Of a stretch of 64,000 bases of DNA, positions 10,830-22,915 are shown in pieces. The notes beneath the pieces were generated by a model that saw nothing but the letters and a program-made list of their open reading frames with translations, made no database searches and was not told where the DNA came from. The stretch is taken from contig JACKQL020000189.1 in NCBI GenBank assembly GCA_018296165.2, positions 1-64,000 of the forward strand, given 5' to 3'. The stretch's first letter is position 1. Each line of letters opens with the position of its first letter. Origin of the DNA: Termitomyces sp. T153 (Eukaryota > Basidiomycota > Agaricomycetes > Agaricales > Lyophyllaceae). The translations under genes were made by a program, and so were the position numbers.

Positions 10830-11514
10830 ATGTCTGTGTTTAACCCCGCGTACAACCCTGTCGGTTACCCAACCGACGCCTACGGCCAGCCCCTACTGGA
10901 AAATTCCTACGCCCCATTCTACCTGGGTCCCTTCACGGACCAATACATGCCTCATCATTGGACCCCTGACCCCAACCAGGCATTCTACGCCCCCTCCATC
11001 AGCCAGGGAATACCCCCGGGCTGGCGCCGCCCTCCTGCATTCCACGCCGATGGCAACAACCCCCGTATCAACCCCGGAGGATACTCCGCAGCACCCCCTA
11101 ACCCCACCTACCTCCCCCCCGCCCATTACTATGCGTACCCAATCTCCGCTGCAGCCCCAGTCCCTCTGGAGGCCATGGATAACTATTCCCCCCCCCACCC
11201 ACCATTCGCCGCTCAAACCCCTCCTTCTCCTAGGCAGCAAAGGATTGAAGCCTACGCCCAGCAACGCGACAAAGTCCTCCGCTTCCTCCGCCTGTCCCCC
11301 GTGGAATTTGCAAGGCGTACCCGCACCCTCCTCACCAACCTAGGCTACCCCAACGTCTCCGCAACTCTGGAGGTCTGGGTGGATCGACTCCTCGACTTTC
11401 ACAAATGCTACCTGCAAGGGAACCTCCCGGAGAATATGCAAGGCATCCTGGGCATCGACGACAACTTACGGAATGAGCTCCGCGCCTTGGTCGAAGAAAT
11501 CCACACCAGCCCAA
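10830..11514 (+). pseudogene. Gyp-5 gag, N-terminal part, truncated
   Basis: An uninterrupted frame from ATG 10830 (MSVFNPAYNPVGYPTDAYGQ). It is the best-preserved copy of the gag N-terminus in the window: a Pro/Tyr/Asn-rich, probably disordered stretch of about 140 residues, then a helical region (AYAQQRDKVLRFLRLSPVEF onward) up to EEIHTSP. Codons that are TGA in the sister copies are CGA here (for example VDRLLDFH, where Gyp-3 and Gyp-4 have a stop). Gag identity ends at 11514, where the family-C LTR begins, so the capsid domain and knuckle are absent. Confidence 0.8.
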
Positions 11515-12601
11515 TGATGAGCCCCAGTTATCGCTGAGCACCTTTTTCGGCAGTTTGGACTTAGCGGCAGCTGACTACTTTGAATTTGACACAAGTCACA
11601 ACACTCAGTGCACGGGACTTAGCCCGAGGATTGGACCGAAGCACAAGACTCTAGCGACCACGAGACTTATTGATCACGGGGAACATCACGCAAAGCCTGG
11701 AACTTGGGCCTGGACCATCAAGGCCTAGACCTCCTTGGTGACGATTATTAGCGACCTTAGCGATCCTGGCGACAAAACAGCGTTCCTTTACTATATATGG
11801 ATATATTACCAGACGCGTACTTTTTTTCTTTTACTATCATTCCCCTTGTTGAGCTTACCGACATCCCCGAACGGTGTTCATACTTCAGGTATTGACATCA
11901 GACTTGTTCTCTTTTTGGTTCTTATTAGCAATTAGTCGTTGCCAAGGCTTCACCTATGACTTTTTACTTAGTTACGGACTGACGCCTGGCACGCAACCTA
12001 AACAGAGTGGCAGACGCCGCCGCTAGTGGCGCTTAATTACTTACCTTCCCTTACTATACTTTGAAAACGTATAAATACTGCCTGTACATAGACATCACCC
12101 CATCAAATTTTACCATTGAATCACCATCATATCACTCCCCTCTCTATAAGCTACCAGCTTAAGATTTCATTTGCCCCATCTCTTTCCCTCATCTCGTCTT
12201 CGACTTTGGCTTAGCAACAAGCCTCTTCGACCTCGACCTCAACTTAGTGTGGTACCGACTACGGGTGCCTATTAGCGTTATTTCAACTTAGCGACTCTAG
12301 CAATTGCGGCTAGCGACAACTTTACGTTTGTCCTTCTATCTCAGTTTTACTCTTACCGCTGTCTCTCTCCTTTACTCTCTCCGCCACCGTTTCAAGTTCG
12401 CTGCGACTATCGTTAGCGGTAGCAACTATTTTCGGCTTCACTTCCATGCCACCACTTTCGCTCTAGTTCTCTGGGACGGTTACTGACTCGCCCTCAACTA
12501 TTAACTTCCTACTGCCAGCTACCCTATCAAGTGACGAGTGTTAGGTTCTTTTTTTTTTTTTTGGTTTCCTGCACGGCACTAGGCGGCATAGGAGCACATC
12601 A
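11515..12601 (+). repeat. Family-C LTR (copy 2) inside Gyp-5
   Basis: A 1087-bp LTR with TGATGAGCCCC and GGAGCACATCA ends. GTATAAATA near 12069 is its TATA box, and a poly-T run lies near 12548. The left flank is Gyp-5 gag and the right flank is the end of a Gyp LTR, so the two flanks are not neighbours in an intact element and there is no TSD. This is best explained by recombination between two C insertions in one Gyp-5 element. Confidence 0.75.
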
Positions 12602-14565
12602 GCGTCTGCCTAGTAAGGACTCGCCAGTGTACTGAGCCCCCGTCGTCAGCGGAACCTGACAGTATTCTCCAGCAGCATCCCCATCCCCATCAGCACATAC
12701 CTTGACTTCTTTCTCAGAGGACTCTGAGGGTCAGCGAGACTATAGGCGGGTGCAGGCAATGCACCATAGTTGTAAGTACTGTCTCTTGCTTGTCATGGCC
12801 AGAGTGCTGAATAAGTCCCATCAGAGTTGTCAGCGGCAGTGGTGGGCCCCTCGGGGCCTTTGTTGGGGGAGGCTCCAGTGCAGTCGGTGGGGGAAGTGAT
12901 CCCTGCTTCTTGTTCCAGGCCTGGTATTGCCCCTAGGGTGGTCTGCTCCATCTCTATGGGGTTGAGAGTCATGCAGGCAGACATGATGCCAGAGTACTTT
13001 GCAGAGGCCATGGGGTAAGCAAGAGGTCCTCTGACATTAGAGTGGTGTCAGGTGGTAGCCCCAGTGAGTCATTGGCATGTCCCTTCCTTATCGAGCTAAC
13101 CCACATTTCTAGTGCACGTCCTGTACCCAGCAGAGTGAACAGTGCAAGTTTGAGGAGCCCGTGCTGGGAGTGTGGCGGCACACGTCAGTGTGTCTCCTAT
13201 ATTGCTTGTGGCATGAGAAGTGCTCTGTCACTCTGAGTTGGTGTGCTGCTTGCATTGCGGCGGAGCAGGGGTGGGACCATGAGTGGGTTGCTACGCAGTT
13301 GAAGGAGGGTCGGAGGAGTAGGGTCTCAGGGAGGGGTTCTGGGGTAGAGGGGGGAGTTGGCGTGGGGCAGCCCCCAATGAAGGTTGGGCCCCCACAGGGT
13401 GGGCGGAGGGAGGGGGCCCCCACAACATGCAACAAGGATAAATGGAGGGTGTCCCTCTTGCCAGAGGCGGGGCCTAGCAAGCAGGTGTGGGAGGAGTCAG
13501 CAATGGCAGGCCCTCTGGGTCCCACAGTGTATTCCCCGACTTCTGGGGCCTTGGTCAAGCAGTCTGTGGGAGGGTCATGGTCAGTTGCCAAGGCTTTCCT
13601 GTGGTGTCAGGTGGAGGAGTTGGAAAGGTTGTTGGCCACATGCAGGGAGGAAGTTTGTAGGGTGGGGGAGGAGAGGGACAGGCTTCAGAGGAAACTGGAT
13701 GAGGCTCGGAAGGAACAGGACTTGGCGCTTAGGGATAAGGGCATTGCCATGGGGACTGCCATGGAGTGACTGTCACAGCTTCAAGAGCTGTGAGTGCATA
13801 TGAGGCCATTGGAGGTGTGGGCAGAGGTGGCAGGGCAACGATTGGAGGGGTCAGGGATGTGGGGGACTCAGTGGGGGTCCAGTGCGGAGGTGACCTGAGC
13901 AATGGTGGAGAGGGCACAGTGGTGGGAAGAGTGGCTTGCCAACAAGGTGGCCTTGGGGTGGCAGGGAGTGCTCCATAAGTGCTCCCTTTGTCTCCTGTTT
14001 ACTACAAGCTGACATTTGATTCCACAGACTGGGCCAGGGAGCACCGCATCCTCCTTGACGGAGCATCAGCAGCACTGGGGTCCATCCACAATGGGTTGGC
14101 GAGGATGCCCAGGGATCTCCCGCCAGAGTTGGGGCAGGGGGTCATGCAGATGGGGCGTCTGCTGGCAGAACATCAGCAGAGGGCAACAGTGGACCCCAGA
14201 GCATGGTGGGAGGTGGCAATGGACATGGCAGAGCTGCTCCCAGGGCATCCTAAAGTTCTGGCAATGGTAGTAGCACAGCTGGAGGTGGATCTGGTGGGGA
14301 GGATAGCAGAGGTGGATTTGGAGGAGAAGGGGGAGTAGGGGTTTTCTGGATTCTGGTTTCTTGTTGCCCTGTACTCCCCTATTTCTGTATTTCTTTCTTG
14401 TAGCTTTTGTGAATATCGGACTTCTTGTACTCCTGCTGAGCATCAAGTTTTCAGAATGAGTGAGGGGCAGAGTAAGTGAAAACATGTAGGGGGGCTACTT
14501 GTGGGAGTTGAATCCCTGATAAATCCAGAGGCGGGGGTTATGCCCACTGATGCCATCTGCACTTG

Positions 14566-17500
14566 CTAGTCCCAGGGGTCCTGGGGCTTGGTGGGGTGTT
14601 GTCAATGGAAGTCCCAGAGTTCATTGGGGGCTCCGTTGAGGTTTTTTTCGGGCTCCCACATGTTGTCCTCAGGTCTATAGCCCTTCCAGCAGACTAAGTA
14701 CTGGGGTTGTCCATGGACCAAGCAGGAGTCAAGGATCTGGTTGACCTTGTAGCAGTACTTGTCCTTGACCTCAATAGGGGGTGGTTGGCTGGGGCGCTGG
14801 CTGGGAAAGGGGTCCGGAGCATGTTTTTCAAGGAGTTGAACATGGAACATGGGGTGGAGGCCTTTCAAGCCTGGAGGTAGGTCGAGTTTGTAGGCATGTG
14901 TAGAGACCTTCCAGAGGACTTTGAAAGGACTGAGGCGTTTGTGGTCTAGTTTGATGGAGAGCCTCCAGGTCTTGAGGTTGCATTGATTGAGCCAAACCAA
15001 GGTGCTGGGGGGCCAGTCAGGAGTGGGATCATGTCAGGCATTGGCATGTTTGGAGTAGGCTTGATTGGTGGTATTGATCTTGTCCCAGAGGAATTGGTGA
15101 AGGGATCAGAGGTCCTCAGCAACTTTGTGGGCAGCATGGGAGGGGATGTCCTTTAGGGACAGGGTGAGTCAGGGGTTGTAGCCTTTGTTGGCATAGAAGG
15201 GGGAGAATCCAGTAGCGGAGTGGGGCATGTTGTTGTAGGTGAATTTGGTAAAGGGGAGTTCTGTGCACCAGTCATTCTGTAAATAGTTAATGTATAGGCA
15301 GAGATACTGCTCCAGTGTCTGGTTCACTCATTCTGTTTGTCCATCAGTCTCTGGGTGATAGGTGGTGGAGAGGCTGGTTTTGATCTCAAGTGCCTTGCAT
15401 AGCAATTGCCAAAAGTGGGATATGAACAGGGGTCCATGGTCAGAGATGATGTCATCTGGGAGTCCATGCTTGGAGAATACATGTTTGAGGAATAGTTTGG
15501 TGAACTCTGGAGCATTGTAGGGGCAGTGGCCAATGGGGAGGGGTTTCAATAATCCATGGGGGCAGTGACAGGGTACCTTGGTCCAGAGGCAAGGTTTACA
15601 GGCCCTTACATATTGCGTGATGTCCTTCTTCATTCCTAGCCAAAAGTAAGTCCAGGAGATGAGTTGAAGGGTCTTACAAATTCCTGGGTGCTCCCAGAGC
15701 TTATGGTCATGGTGCTGCCAGAGTATGTCGAGGCAGATGGACTTGTGGTCTGGAGCATAAATTTGTCCACTCTGGAGCAGGAGGTGGTGGTCCAGAGACA
15801 GCAAAAAGGGATTCTTGGCACTTGACTCATTGGGGTTGTTGCAGGGGTTGTGCTGGGTGAAGAAGGAGTCCGGGGGTGAATTTCTGATTTGCTGGAGGAT
15901 TTCTTCTTCATTTAAAATTAGCATGGCATGTAGATGTTTGGGAGGGATTACCACTCAATGGTTGAATGCATTCTGTTTGGCTTTGAATGACTTCTTTGGA
16001 TACATGTCAGACCTTTGAGTGAGGGCGTTGGGCTTTGCGCTGAGTCGCCCAGGGCAGTAGTGGATGGTGAAGTCATACTTTGAGAGGGTTTCAGACCATT
16101 GGGCTTGGTGGCAGCTGAGCTGTTTTATGGTCGTGAAGTATTGCAGGTTGTTGTGGTCAGAGTATACTTGGATGCAGTGTGGGGACCCCTTGAGGTAGGC
16201 CTGCCACTGACAGAAGGCTTCAACAATTGCAAGGAGTTCTTTGTTGTAGATGTCATAGTTGAGTTCTACTGGAATCATCAATTGGGTGTAGAAGGCAACA
16301 GGATGGAGATCTTTGCCCCCTGAGTCTGACTGGGAGAGTATCCCAGCAATAGTGTAGTCAGAGGCATTGCATTCGAGCATGATTGGCAGGGAAGGGTCAA
16401 AATGGCAGAGGACTGGAGTGGAGGTGAAGGCCTTCTTCAGAAGGAGGAATACGCTCTGGCACTTGCTGTCCCAGTCCCAAGAGGTGTCCTTCCGCATGAG
16501 TCAGTTGAGGAGTTTGGTGATCCTGGAGTTGTTGTCAATGAAATGGCAATAAAAGTTAGCAAACCCTAGGAATGACTGTACCTCCTTGATGTTCCGTGAC
16601 AGGGGCCAGTTGAGTATTGCATTGACCTTGGCGGGGTCCATGCGCATGCCGTCAGAGATGACAATGACTCCAAGATATTTGACCTCTGTCATGTGGAAGG
16701 AGCATTTCTTGGGTTTGGCATGAAGGTAGTACTCTCGGAGTTGTTCTAAGATACAGCAGACATGCTCTGGATGCTCCATTGGCAAATTTGAGTAGATCAG
16801 GATGTCATCCAGATATACAATAATGAAAACATCATTCATGTTGTGGAAGATGTTGTTCATAAAGTACTGGAAAGTGGCAGGGGAGTTAGTCATTCTGAAG
16901 GGCATTACAAGGTACTCAAAGAGGCTATAGCAGGTGCAAAAGGTGGTCTTCCACTTATGTCCCACAGCAATCCAGATGTTGTTGTAGCCGGAGTGGAGGT
17001 CTATCTTTGTGTAAATCTTGGCACTGTGGAGATGATCAATGAGGTCCCCAATCAAGGGGAGGGGATACTGGTTCTTTTTGGTAACTTTGTTGAGTCCCCG
17101 ATAACCCACACAGAGTCAGAGTGACCCATCCTTCTTCTTGGCAAACAGAACTAGAGTGCCAGTGGCAGAGATCAATGAGCATATAAAGCCCTTGCTGAGC
17201 ATGTCATCGAGGTATTCCTTTAAGGCTCAGAGCTCGATCTTGGACATGTTGTAGATCTTGCCAAATGGGGGTGAGGTGCCTTCTTTGAGGTCAATCTTGT
17301 GGTCATAGGAGCAGTGTGGGGAAAGTTCTTTGGCACTCCCTTTAGAGAACATGTCAGCGAACTCATGATACTCTGGGGGAACTACTTTGGATAGGATCTG
17401 TTCCTCTGTCTTGCTCTCTGGTGCAGTGGTCCCTGTGTGGAGGTGCTCCTTGGGTAGGGCTGGCATGATTTGTAACTGGAAGGCAGGGGTGCTGTCTTGT

Positions 17501-18833
17501 AGAAGGCGTGCAAAGGGGACGGCACCAATGATTTTAATATTGAGGTTTCCGGAGTCAATGGAGTTGGATGTCAAAGTGGTAGCAGATGAGTCTGGAGTGG
17601 TGGTGGAGTTGGTTGGGGGCTTTGAGCATCGCTGGTTGGGGTACTGCAGGCCTTTGTATCGATTCTGGGGTATGTTGGGAGGCAGCCATTGTAATGTGAT
17701 TGAGGGTGACTGAGGCAGAGTGGCATCTCCTGCTTTGTCAGGGTTGTCATCAGAGGTTGAGGGACTCTGGGTTGCTCTGGAGGTACTGGCACTGGGGTGG
17801 GAGACGTCAGAGTCCAAGAGAGACTAGAGGTGGAGGGGGATGGCGGCTGCTAAACTTGCTTCAGGGCTGGGGAATCACATGGTGAGGTTCTTCCAGTTGA
17901 TGTTGGGGTTGACATCTTGCAGCTATGGGAGTCCAAGCACAATTGGAGTCAGCAGAGATAGTTGGGTGATGAGGAGCCGGGCCTGAAACTGCAGATCATT
18001 GTCAAGGGTGAGGGTGTTGTCATAGTATTGAGTGATTCTTGTTGTGGCAGGGCTTCCATCAAAGAGTTGGAGCTTGAGGGGTTTGTTGAGGTTGTTGCAC
18101 CAGAGGCCGAGTTGATTACTGACAAAGGTGCTGGAGGCACTGCTGTCGACAAGGGCAGGGAATACCTTGGAAGAGTTGTTGAGTTGGACATTGATGATGA
18201 ACAACCATGTGGATCTAGAGCGAAGCTGCAGGAGAGTCCAGGAGTGGTCAATTGTGGTCTCAGAGTTCTTGGAGGAGGGTGAGACATTAAAAGGTACCAG
18301 CCCAGAGTTGGTGGGGCTGTCCTGGTTGAGGTGGAGGGTGAGACTGGGCCAGTTGATGTGGGAGTTGGTGGAATGGAGCCATAAGAATCCTAAGACGATG
18401 GGGGCAGAGGGGTGTAATTTTGTGATAAGTAGTCAGAGTTCTTGCTGTCATCCATTGGGGAAGGGTATGGTCATTTCTAGGCAGTGTGTGATGTCTCCCG
18501 CTGGGGTGGGGTCTCCATCAAAAAGTTTGAGGGGGATCAGGGTGGGGAGGCATTGGAGGGAGTGGGGAGTGAGCGCTGCCAGGAATTCATTGATGAAGTT
18601 GTCAGTGGTGCCACTGTCAACTAGTGTGGGGATGGGGTTGTTGGTGAAGGGAAGAGTGGTGCAGAGGAGGAGGTTGGTGGATGAGTGGGAGGGGAGGTGT
18701 ACTGGGGGGCTGTCCAGGGCAAGTATTGTTGTGCAAAGAAGTGTGGCCAGGGTGGAGAAGACATTGGAGTCTGGTCCATGGTCTAGTGCATCTTTAAGAC
18801 CTAAACTGCTGACTTGTTTTCCGTAAACTGATA
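14566..18833 (-). pseudogene. Gyp-2 pol (protease, RT, RNase H, integrase, chromodomain)
   Basis: Domains in order on the minus strand: a first retropepsin motif LVDSGTTDNFIN (about 18610), a second PALVDSSASSTFVSNQ (about 18140), RT with YLDDILIYSN (about 16800), RNase H with ECNASDYTIAGILSQ (about 16360), the integrase zinc region and core (15950-15000), and a chromodomain ([17 protein letters not shown], about 14660-14700) ending at TAG 14566. A deletion of roughly 130 bp near 15517 removes the part of the integrase core with the first catalytic Asp. The second Asp (IISDHGPLF) and the Glu (ETDGQTE) remain. At least a dozen stops are present. A 2-nt loss after the knuckle also puts gag and pol in one frame here. 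Confidence 0.85.
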
Positions 18834-19329
18834 GACAGTCTTCTCCATCAATCATCCACATGGCGCGTCCCATCACCTGTCACTTAGGACAACTGCAAAT
18901 AAAGTGTCCCTGCTCACCACATAGGATGCACATGCCCTCCTTCCGTTGTTTCTCCTGCGTTTCCTCCAGCACATCAATGCATGGACTATTCCAAATCCTG
19001 TTCACGCATAAGGCTTCTTGGTCATTGGCAGGGTCTGGAATGTCATCATGGTTATTGGGGTTGGTGTCCAGGGGTTCTGGAGTTTTGTGGAGGTTGGCGG
19101 CATTGGGCTAGGCTGGCAGATGTTGTCCCAGGGGTCGATTGGTGCTGGTAATTCCTCAGCCTGGGGGAAAACGGGGTGGGGGGTTGGCAGGGTTAGTGGG
19201 GATTGAGGATCAAATGCCATTGGTTGCTCCAGCCTGCCAGTTGGTGTTACCAGAGGCGTTCCAGAGGGTCCGGGGCACTGTGTTTTTGCTGCGGTCTTCC
19301 CAGTAGCATTGGTCAACCTGGGTAATGAG
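18801..19329 (-). pseudogene. Gyp-2 gag, C-terminal part with CCHC knuckle
   Basis: The frame carries the gag linker (TNWQAGATNGI-type) and the CX2CX4HX4C knuckle CILCGEQGHFICSC near 18890-18935, which would bind the element's RNA. It continues beyond Gyp-3 at 43164-44255. The break at 19329 is the Gyp-3 insertion, with TSD ATGAG. Confidence 0.8.
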
Positions 19330-20277
19330 TGTCATGACCCACTCCCTAGACCCTGACACTGCCTCCAGCCCCCCCAATGCTCTGCCAAACTCCCCAACCC
19401 TTGCCCACCCTCCATGCCCACTTTGGGCAACTCTGACACTTCCTCAGCAGACCCCAATGGCTCCTTGATCAACTCTGACACCTTTTCCGCAGCAGTTGAT
19501 GCATCTTCTGAATTCTCCTGGACTTCTAAGGCTTTCCCCGACCCTGGAACGATCTGCTGTCCAACTGATCCCATCAGAATGTCACTGTGGCCCACTCTAA
19601 GATCGCACCTGACAACTGTTGATTCCATGCAGTTCTGTCAAGCCCGCTGCCATATCCTCTGCCCTCCAGAGCCGCCCAGTAGTAGGTATATAAGTTGTAG
19701 AGTAACCCCTAGTACTTTAGTCTTGATATTGCATTTACCAGTTTCCTATGTCTTGTCTTTCATCTCACCGCTGTCTCTATTTTTAGTTTTGAATCTATCT
19801 CTGTTCTCTGTCTCATCTTGCCTCGTCTCTGCCTCATCTCGACTGTGTATAGTTCCTTTGTCTTCCTAAGTTCCTTTCATCTCCAATGACAGTACAAAAT
19901 CCACACACATGCTATGACCTGAACATTCCTATGACAACCCCAGACCTCACTCCTGCTCAGCCCAGGAACCCCTCACATCTTGGTGATCTCCTGTCAAACT
20001 CCGGCTCCGCCCCCATCAACCGCAAAGCCTCCACTTACTCTGCATTCTATTTGCGTGCCCACAAACTTGTTTTGGCACCTGTCCAGGTTTGACGACTAGT
20101 ATACTTGGTCTTAGATGCCCCCAAGCCACTCTGGACTTGCTCAGACCACCCCCTAGCTCCCCCTCACAAGTCCTTCTGTGCCAATACTGGACACTTGGTT
20201 ATAAGCGCAGGACATTGCATCTGCCTAGTAAGGACTCGCCAGTGTAGCTGAGCCCCCATCATCAGTGGAACCTGACA
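19330..20277 (+). repeat. Gyp-3 5' LTR
   Basis: 948 bp, starting TGTCATGACCCACTCC and ending GTGGAACCTGACA. TATATAAG is at 19687-19694 and the predicted start 11-mer AGTCTTGATAT at 19719-19729. Compared with its partner at 42215-43158, most differences are C/T or G/A. Confidence 0.92.
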
Positions 20278-20279
20278 TA

Positions 20280-20290
20280 ATATCAAGACT
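20280..20290 (+). other. Gyp-3 self-primer-binding site
   Basis: ATATCAAGACT lies two bases after the 5' LTR and is complementary to AGTCTTGATAT at 19719-19729. The same arrangement occurs in Gyp-4 and Gyp-5. Confidence 0.65.
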
Positions 20291-20373
20291 CCCCCTTACT
20301 CCATTCTTGATGTCTGCATATAACCCTGCATACAACCCTGCCGGCTACCTAACCAATGTCTATGGTCAACCGG

Positions 20374-21488
20374 TGTCAGGTTCTGCTGACCATGGGGGCT
20401 CAGCTGCACTGGGCGAGTCCTTACTAGGTGGGCATGATCCCCTTGCACTGGCAACCGGACACTTGAAAGCGTTCTGGACACTGATTGCTTGTGTGGATAG
20501 TCAGTGGGATGTGATCTGAACAGGTCCGGGGGGATCCAGAGAAGTTGGATTGCAAGGAAATGGGACAGGCTTGGCGGGGTTCAGGCAGAAGACCGTATGG
20601 GAGATTTGTGGACGTGAAGGGGTGGAAGGCTGCACGATCAATGGGAGCGGAGCCAGGGTTTGATGGAAGATCAATTGGGGTTGATGGAGTCTGGAACTGA
20701 GTGAAGAGTGAGGTTTGGATCTGGTGAAAGAGTGTCGGGGTTCGTAATCGTAATTGCAGAGTTTGTGAGGTTGTTAAGGTTGGGGAAGACTTGGGCACAA
20801 TGGCCGGACGGAGTCACCGAGACAGTGTCGGACGAACTGAAATGGGGTTGAGATGGAACAAGAATGGATTTGAGCAGAGATACAAAACAATAACAAGAAT
20901 GATAATGAAATGGAGACAAGACAAGACCGGGAGACTGAGATAAGACCGGGAGACTGAGAGTAAGGAAAACAAGACACGGAACACGGAACACAAGAAAGAA
21001 AACAATCAGACTATAGGAAACATTAACAATGGGTAGGTAACATCAAGACTAGAGTACAAAGAGCTACTCGACATCTTATATACTGACTACTGGGGAACTT
21101 CGGAGTACGTCGGCTGTGGCAGCGGGGCTTGGCGGAGCTCAACAGAGTTGGCGGGTGTCGGTTGCAATCAAGAGTTGGGCCATGTTGATATGTTGATGGG
21201 ATCATTTGGGAACGCGGGTTGCCCCGAGGTTGTCGTGACACTCCGGAATGGGTTGGAGGAGCCAGGGTGTTGAGTTGATGATGGGTGGCAAAGATCAGGA
21301 ACAGCGGGGGTGGTTCTCGGAGTTTGGGAGATCCCAGGTAAGCAGGGCCGTCGGAGTTAGCCCGGGAGGCATCAGAGTTACCCAAAATAGGCGCGGGGCA
21401 TGGGCGGAAGTTCAGCGGAGCATCAGGGTTTTTGGGGAATGGGAGGTTGCTGGACAATGTGTGGGGGTCCGGGGTATGGGTTGTGACA
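20374..21488 (-). repeat. Family-B solo LTR in Gyp-3 gag (first)
   Basis: 1115 bp, TGTCAGGTTCTGCTGACC to GGGTTGTGACA. The flanks ACCGG (20369-20373) and ACCAG (21489-21493) are one TSD with a CpG transition. Joining the gag sequence across it restores the frame. Confidence 0.85.
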
Positions 21489-22915
21489 ACCAGTACCGGA
21501 GAACCCCTACACCCTGTTCTACCCAGACCCCCTCACGGATCAGTATGTCCCTTGTCACTGGACTCCTGACCTCAACCAGGCATTCTATGCCCCCTCCATC
21601 AGCCAAGGAATACCTCCAGGCTGGCACTGCCCTCCCGCGTTCTCTGCCAATGGCAACAATCCCTGTATGTACTCTGGAGGATATTCTGCAGCACCCCCTA
21701 ATCCCGCCTACCTTTCCTCCACCCACTATTATGCATACCCAGTCCCTGCTGCAGCCCCAACCCCTCCGGGGCCTATGGATAATTATTCTCCCCCTTGGAT
21801 TCTGTTCCCCGCTCAAGCAGCTCCTTCTCCTAGGCAGCAAAGGGTCAAAGCCTATGCCCAACAACGCAACAAAGTCCTCCACTTCCTCTGCCTCTCTCCC
21901 GCAGAGTTTGCAAGACGCACCTGCACCCTCCTCACCAACCTAGGTTACCCCAACACCTCCATGACTCTGGAAGTCTGGGCAGATTGACTCCTCGACTTCC
22001 ATGAGCACTATCTGCAAGGGAACCTCCCACAGACTACGCAAGGCACCCTGGGCATTGACGATAACTTACAGAACAAGCTCCGTGCATTGGTTAAAGAAAT
22101 CCACACCAGCCCAAACCCCCACCCCTTCAAAGACCCTCTAGACCCCGCCCGCTCCTTCCATGTGCAATGCAAGGAGCCCATCAAAACATGAAGCAAAGCC
22201 CTGCCTTCTGTTCCCTGTCAGCAGGAAGAACTCAATGCGGCCTCCAGCATCTTGAGGAACCTCAACCCTGCAGGGGGATTGTTCGACCAACCAGCCGCCC
22301 ATACCTTGGCCCTCCACTTGCCACTGGGCCAACTCCATTCCTAGCGCCTTCCAAACCTGGGACCAGCCTGCCATCTCTGAACCCCGCTTCCAATGGCTAC
22401 CTTCACACGTTGATGACAACAACCAGACTCTCTCCTACATTGATGAGCCTGGTAACCCTGCTGACGAGCACGCCCCATGCAACGGACCTCCACAAGACCG
22501 ACCCCCCCACTTTGACCTCTGTGCCTCTTGTGTCAATGCCCCTCTGCCCTGTCCCAATGCCCCAGTCCTCCCGCAACAGCCCACAGGTCCTGGGGCGCTC
22601 CAACCACCCTTCCTTACCAACCATCCTTATCTCCTGCCTGCTCCGATGCCTAACCCTCCTGCCAATGCCAATTATTTCGGACCCCCCACCCCCAGAGAAC
22701 CCCCACAATGGGCCCCAGGGCCTGCCCCGGGCAATGCGGGTCAACTCCCCAGCAGATGGACACCCAATGGCAGACCCCCTGGGGGATGGGGCCTGGCGAT
22801 GGACAACTTCCCCCCCCAGCGCGGAAATGGGAACAACTACTATTACTACTACAACACCAGACCCCTGCCCTGAGCTCAAAATCCACAGGACAATACCTGC
22901 AATGCACTGGCCCAG

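Larger units (their letters stand above)
9800..12661 (+). mobile_element. Gyp-5: internally deleted gypsy element
   Basis: It is flanked by a perfect TSD GTATT (9795-9799 and 12662-12666) inside exon 1 of the Gyp-2 antisense gene. It consists of a complete 5' LTR (9800-10797), the primer site, the first 685 bp of gag, a whole family-C LTR (11515-12601) and only the last 60 bp of the 3' LTR (12602-12661). Thus gag, pol and most of the 3' LTR were removed while both ends of the insertion stayed intact. It is CpG-rich and little mutated, so it is young. Confidence 0.88.
9781..14338 (+). pseudogene. Gyp-2 antisense gene, three exons, interrupted by Gyp-5
   Basis: Exon 1 starts ATG 9781 (MSSST), is cut at 9799 by Gyp-5 and resumes at 12662. 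It ends at 13063. Intron 1 is 13064-13112 (GTGAGT...TTTCTAG, 49 bp). Exon 2 from 13113 has five of the six array cysteines; the fifth is Tyr. It continues with a basic, proline-rich linker and a coiled coil rich in Glu/Arg (about 13590-13770), broken by TGA near 13766. The second intron lies near 13976-14020 with both splice signals decayed (ATAAGT donor). Exon 3 carries the family C-terminal domain (WAREHRILLDGASAALG) and stops at TAG 14336-14338. It converges on the pol stop at 14566. Confidence 0.75.

Noticed and set aside
18128..18826. 232-codon plus-strand frame with a near-identical partner on the minus strand at 25088-25786
   Set aside because: Both are the antisense frame of the protease region of pol. 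Conservation follows from pol homology, and there is no domain or splice pattern.
22403..22879. Long frames opposite gag (also near 35555-36037 and 43601-43987)
   Set aside because: They are low-complexity Gly/Val-rich shadows of the Pro/Asn/Tyr-rich gag linker.
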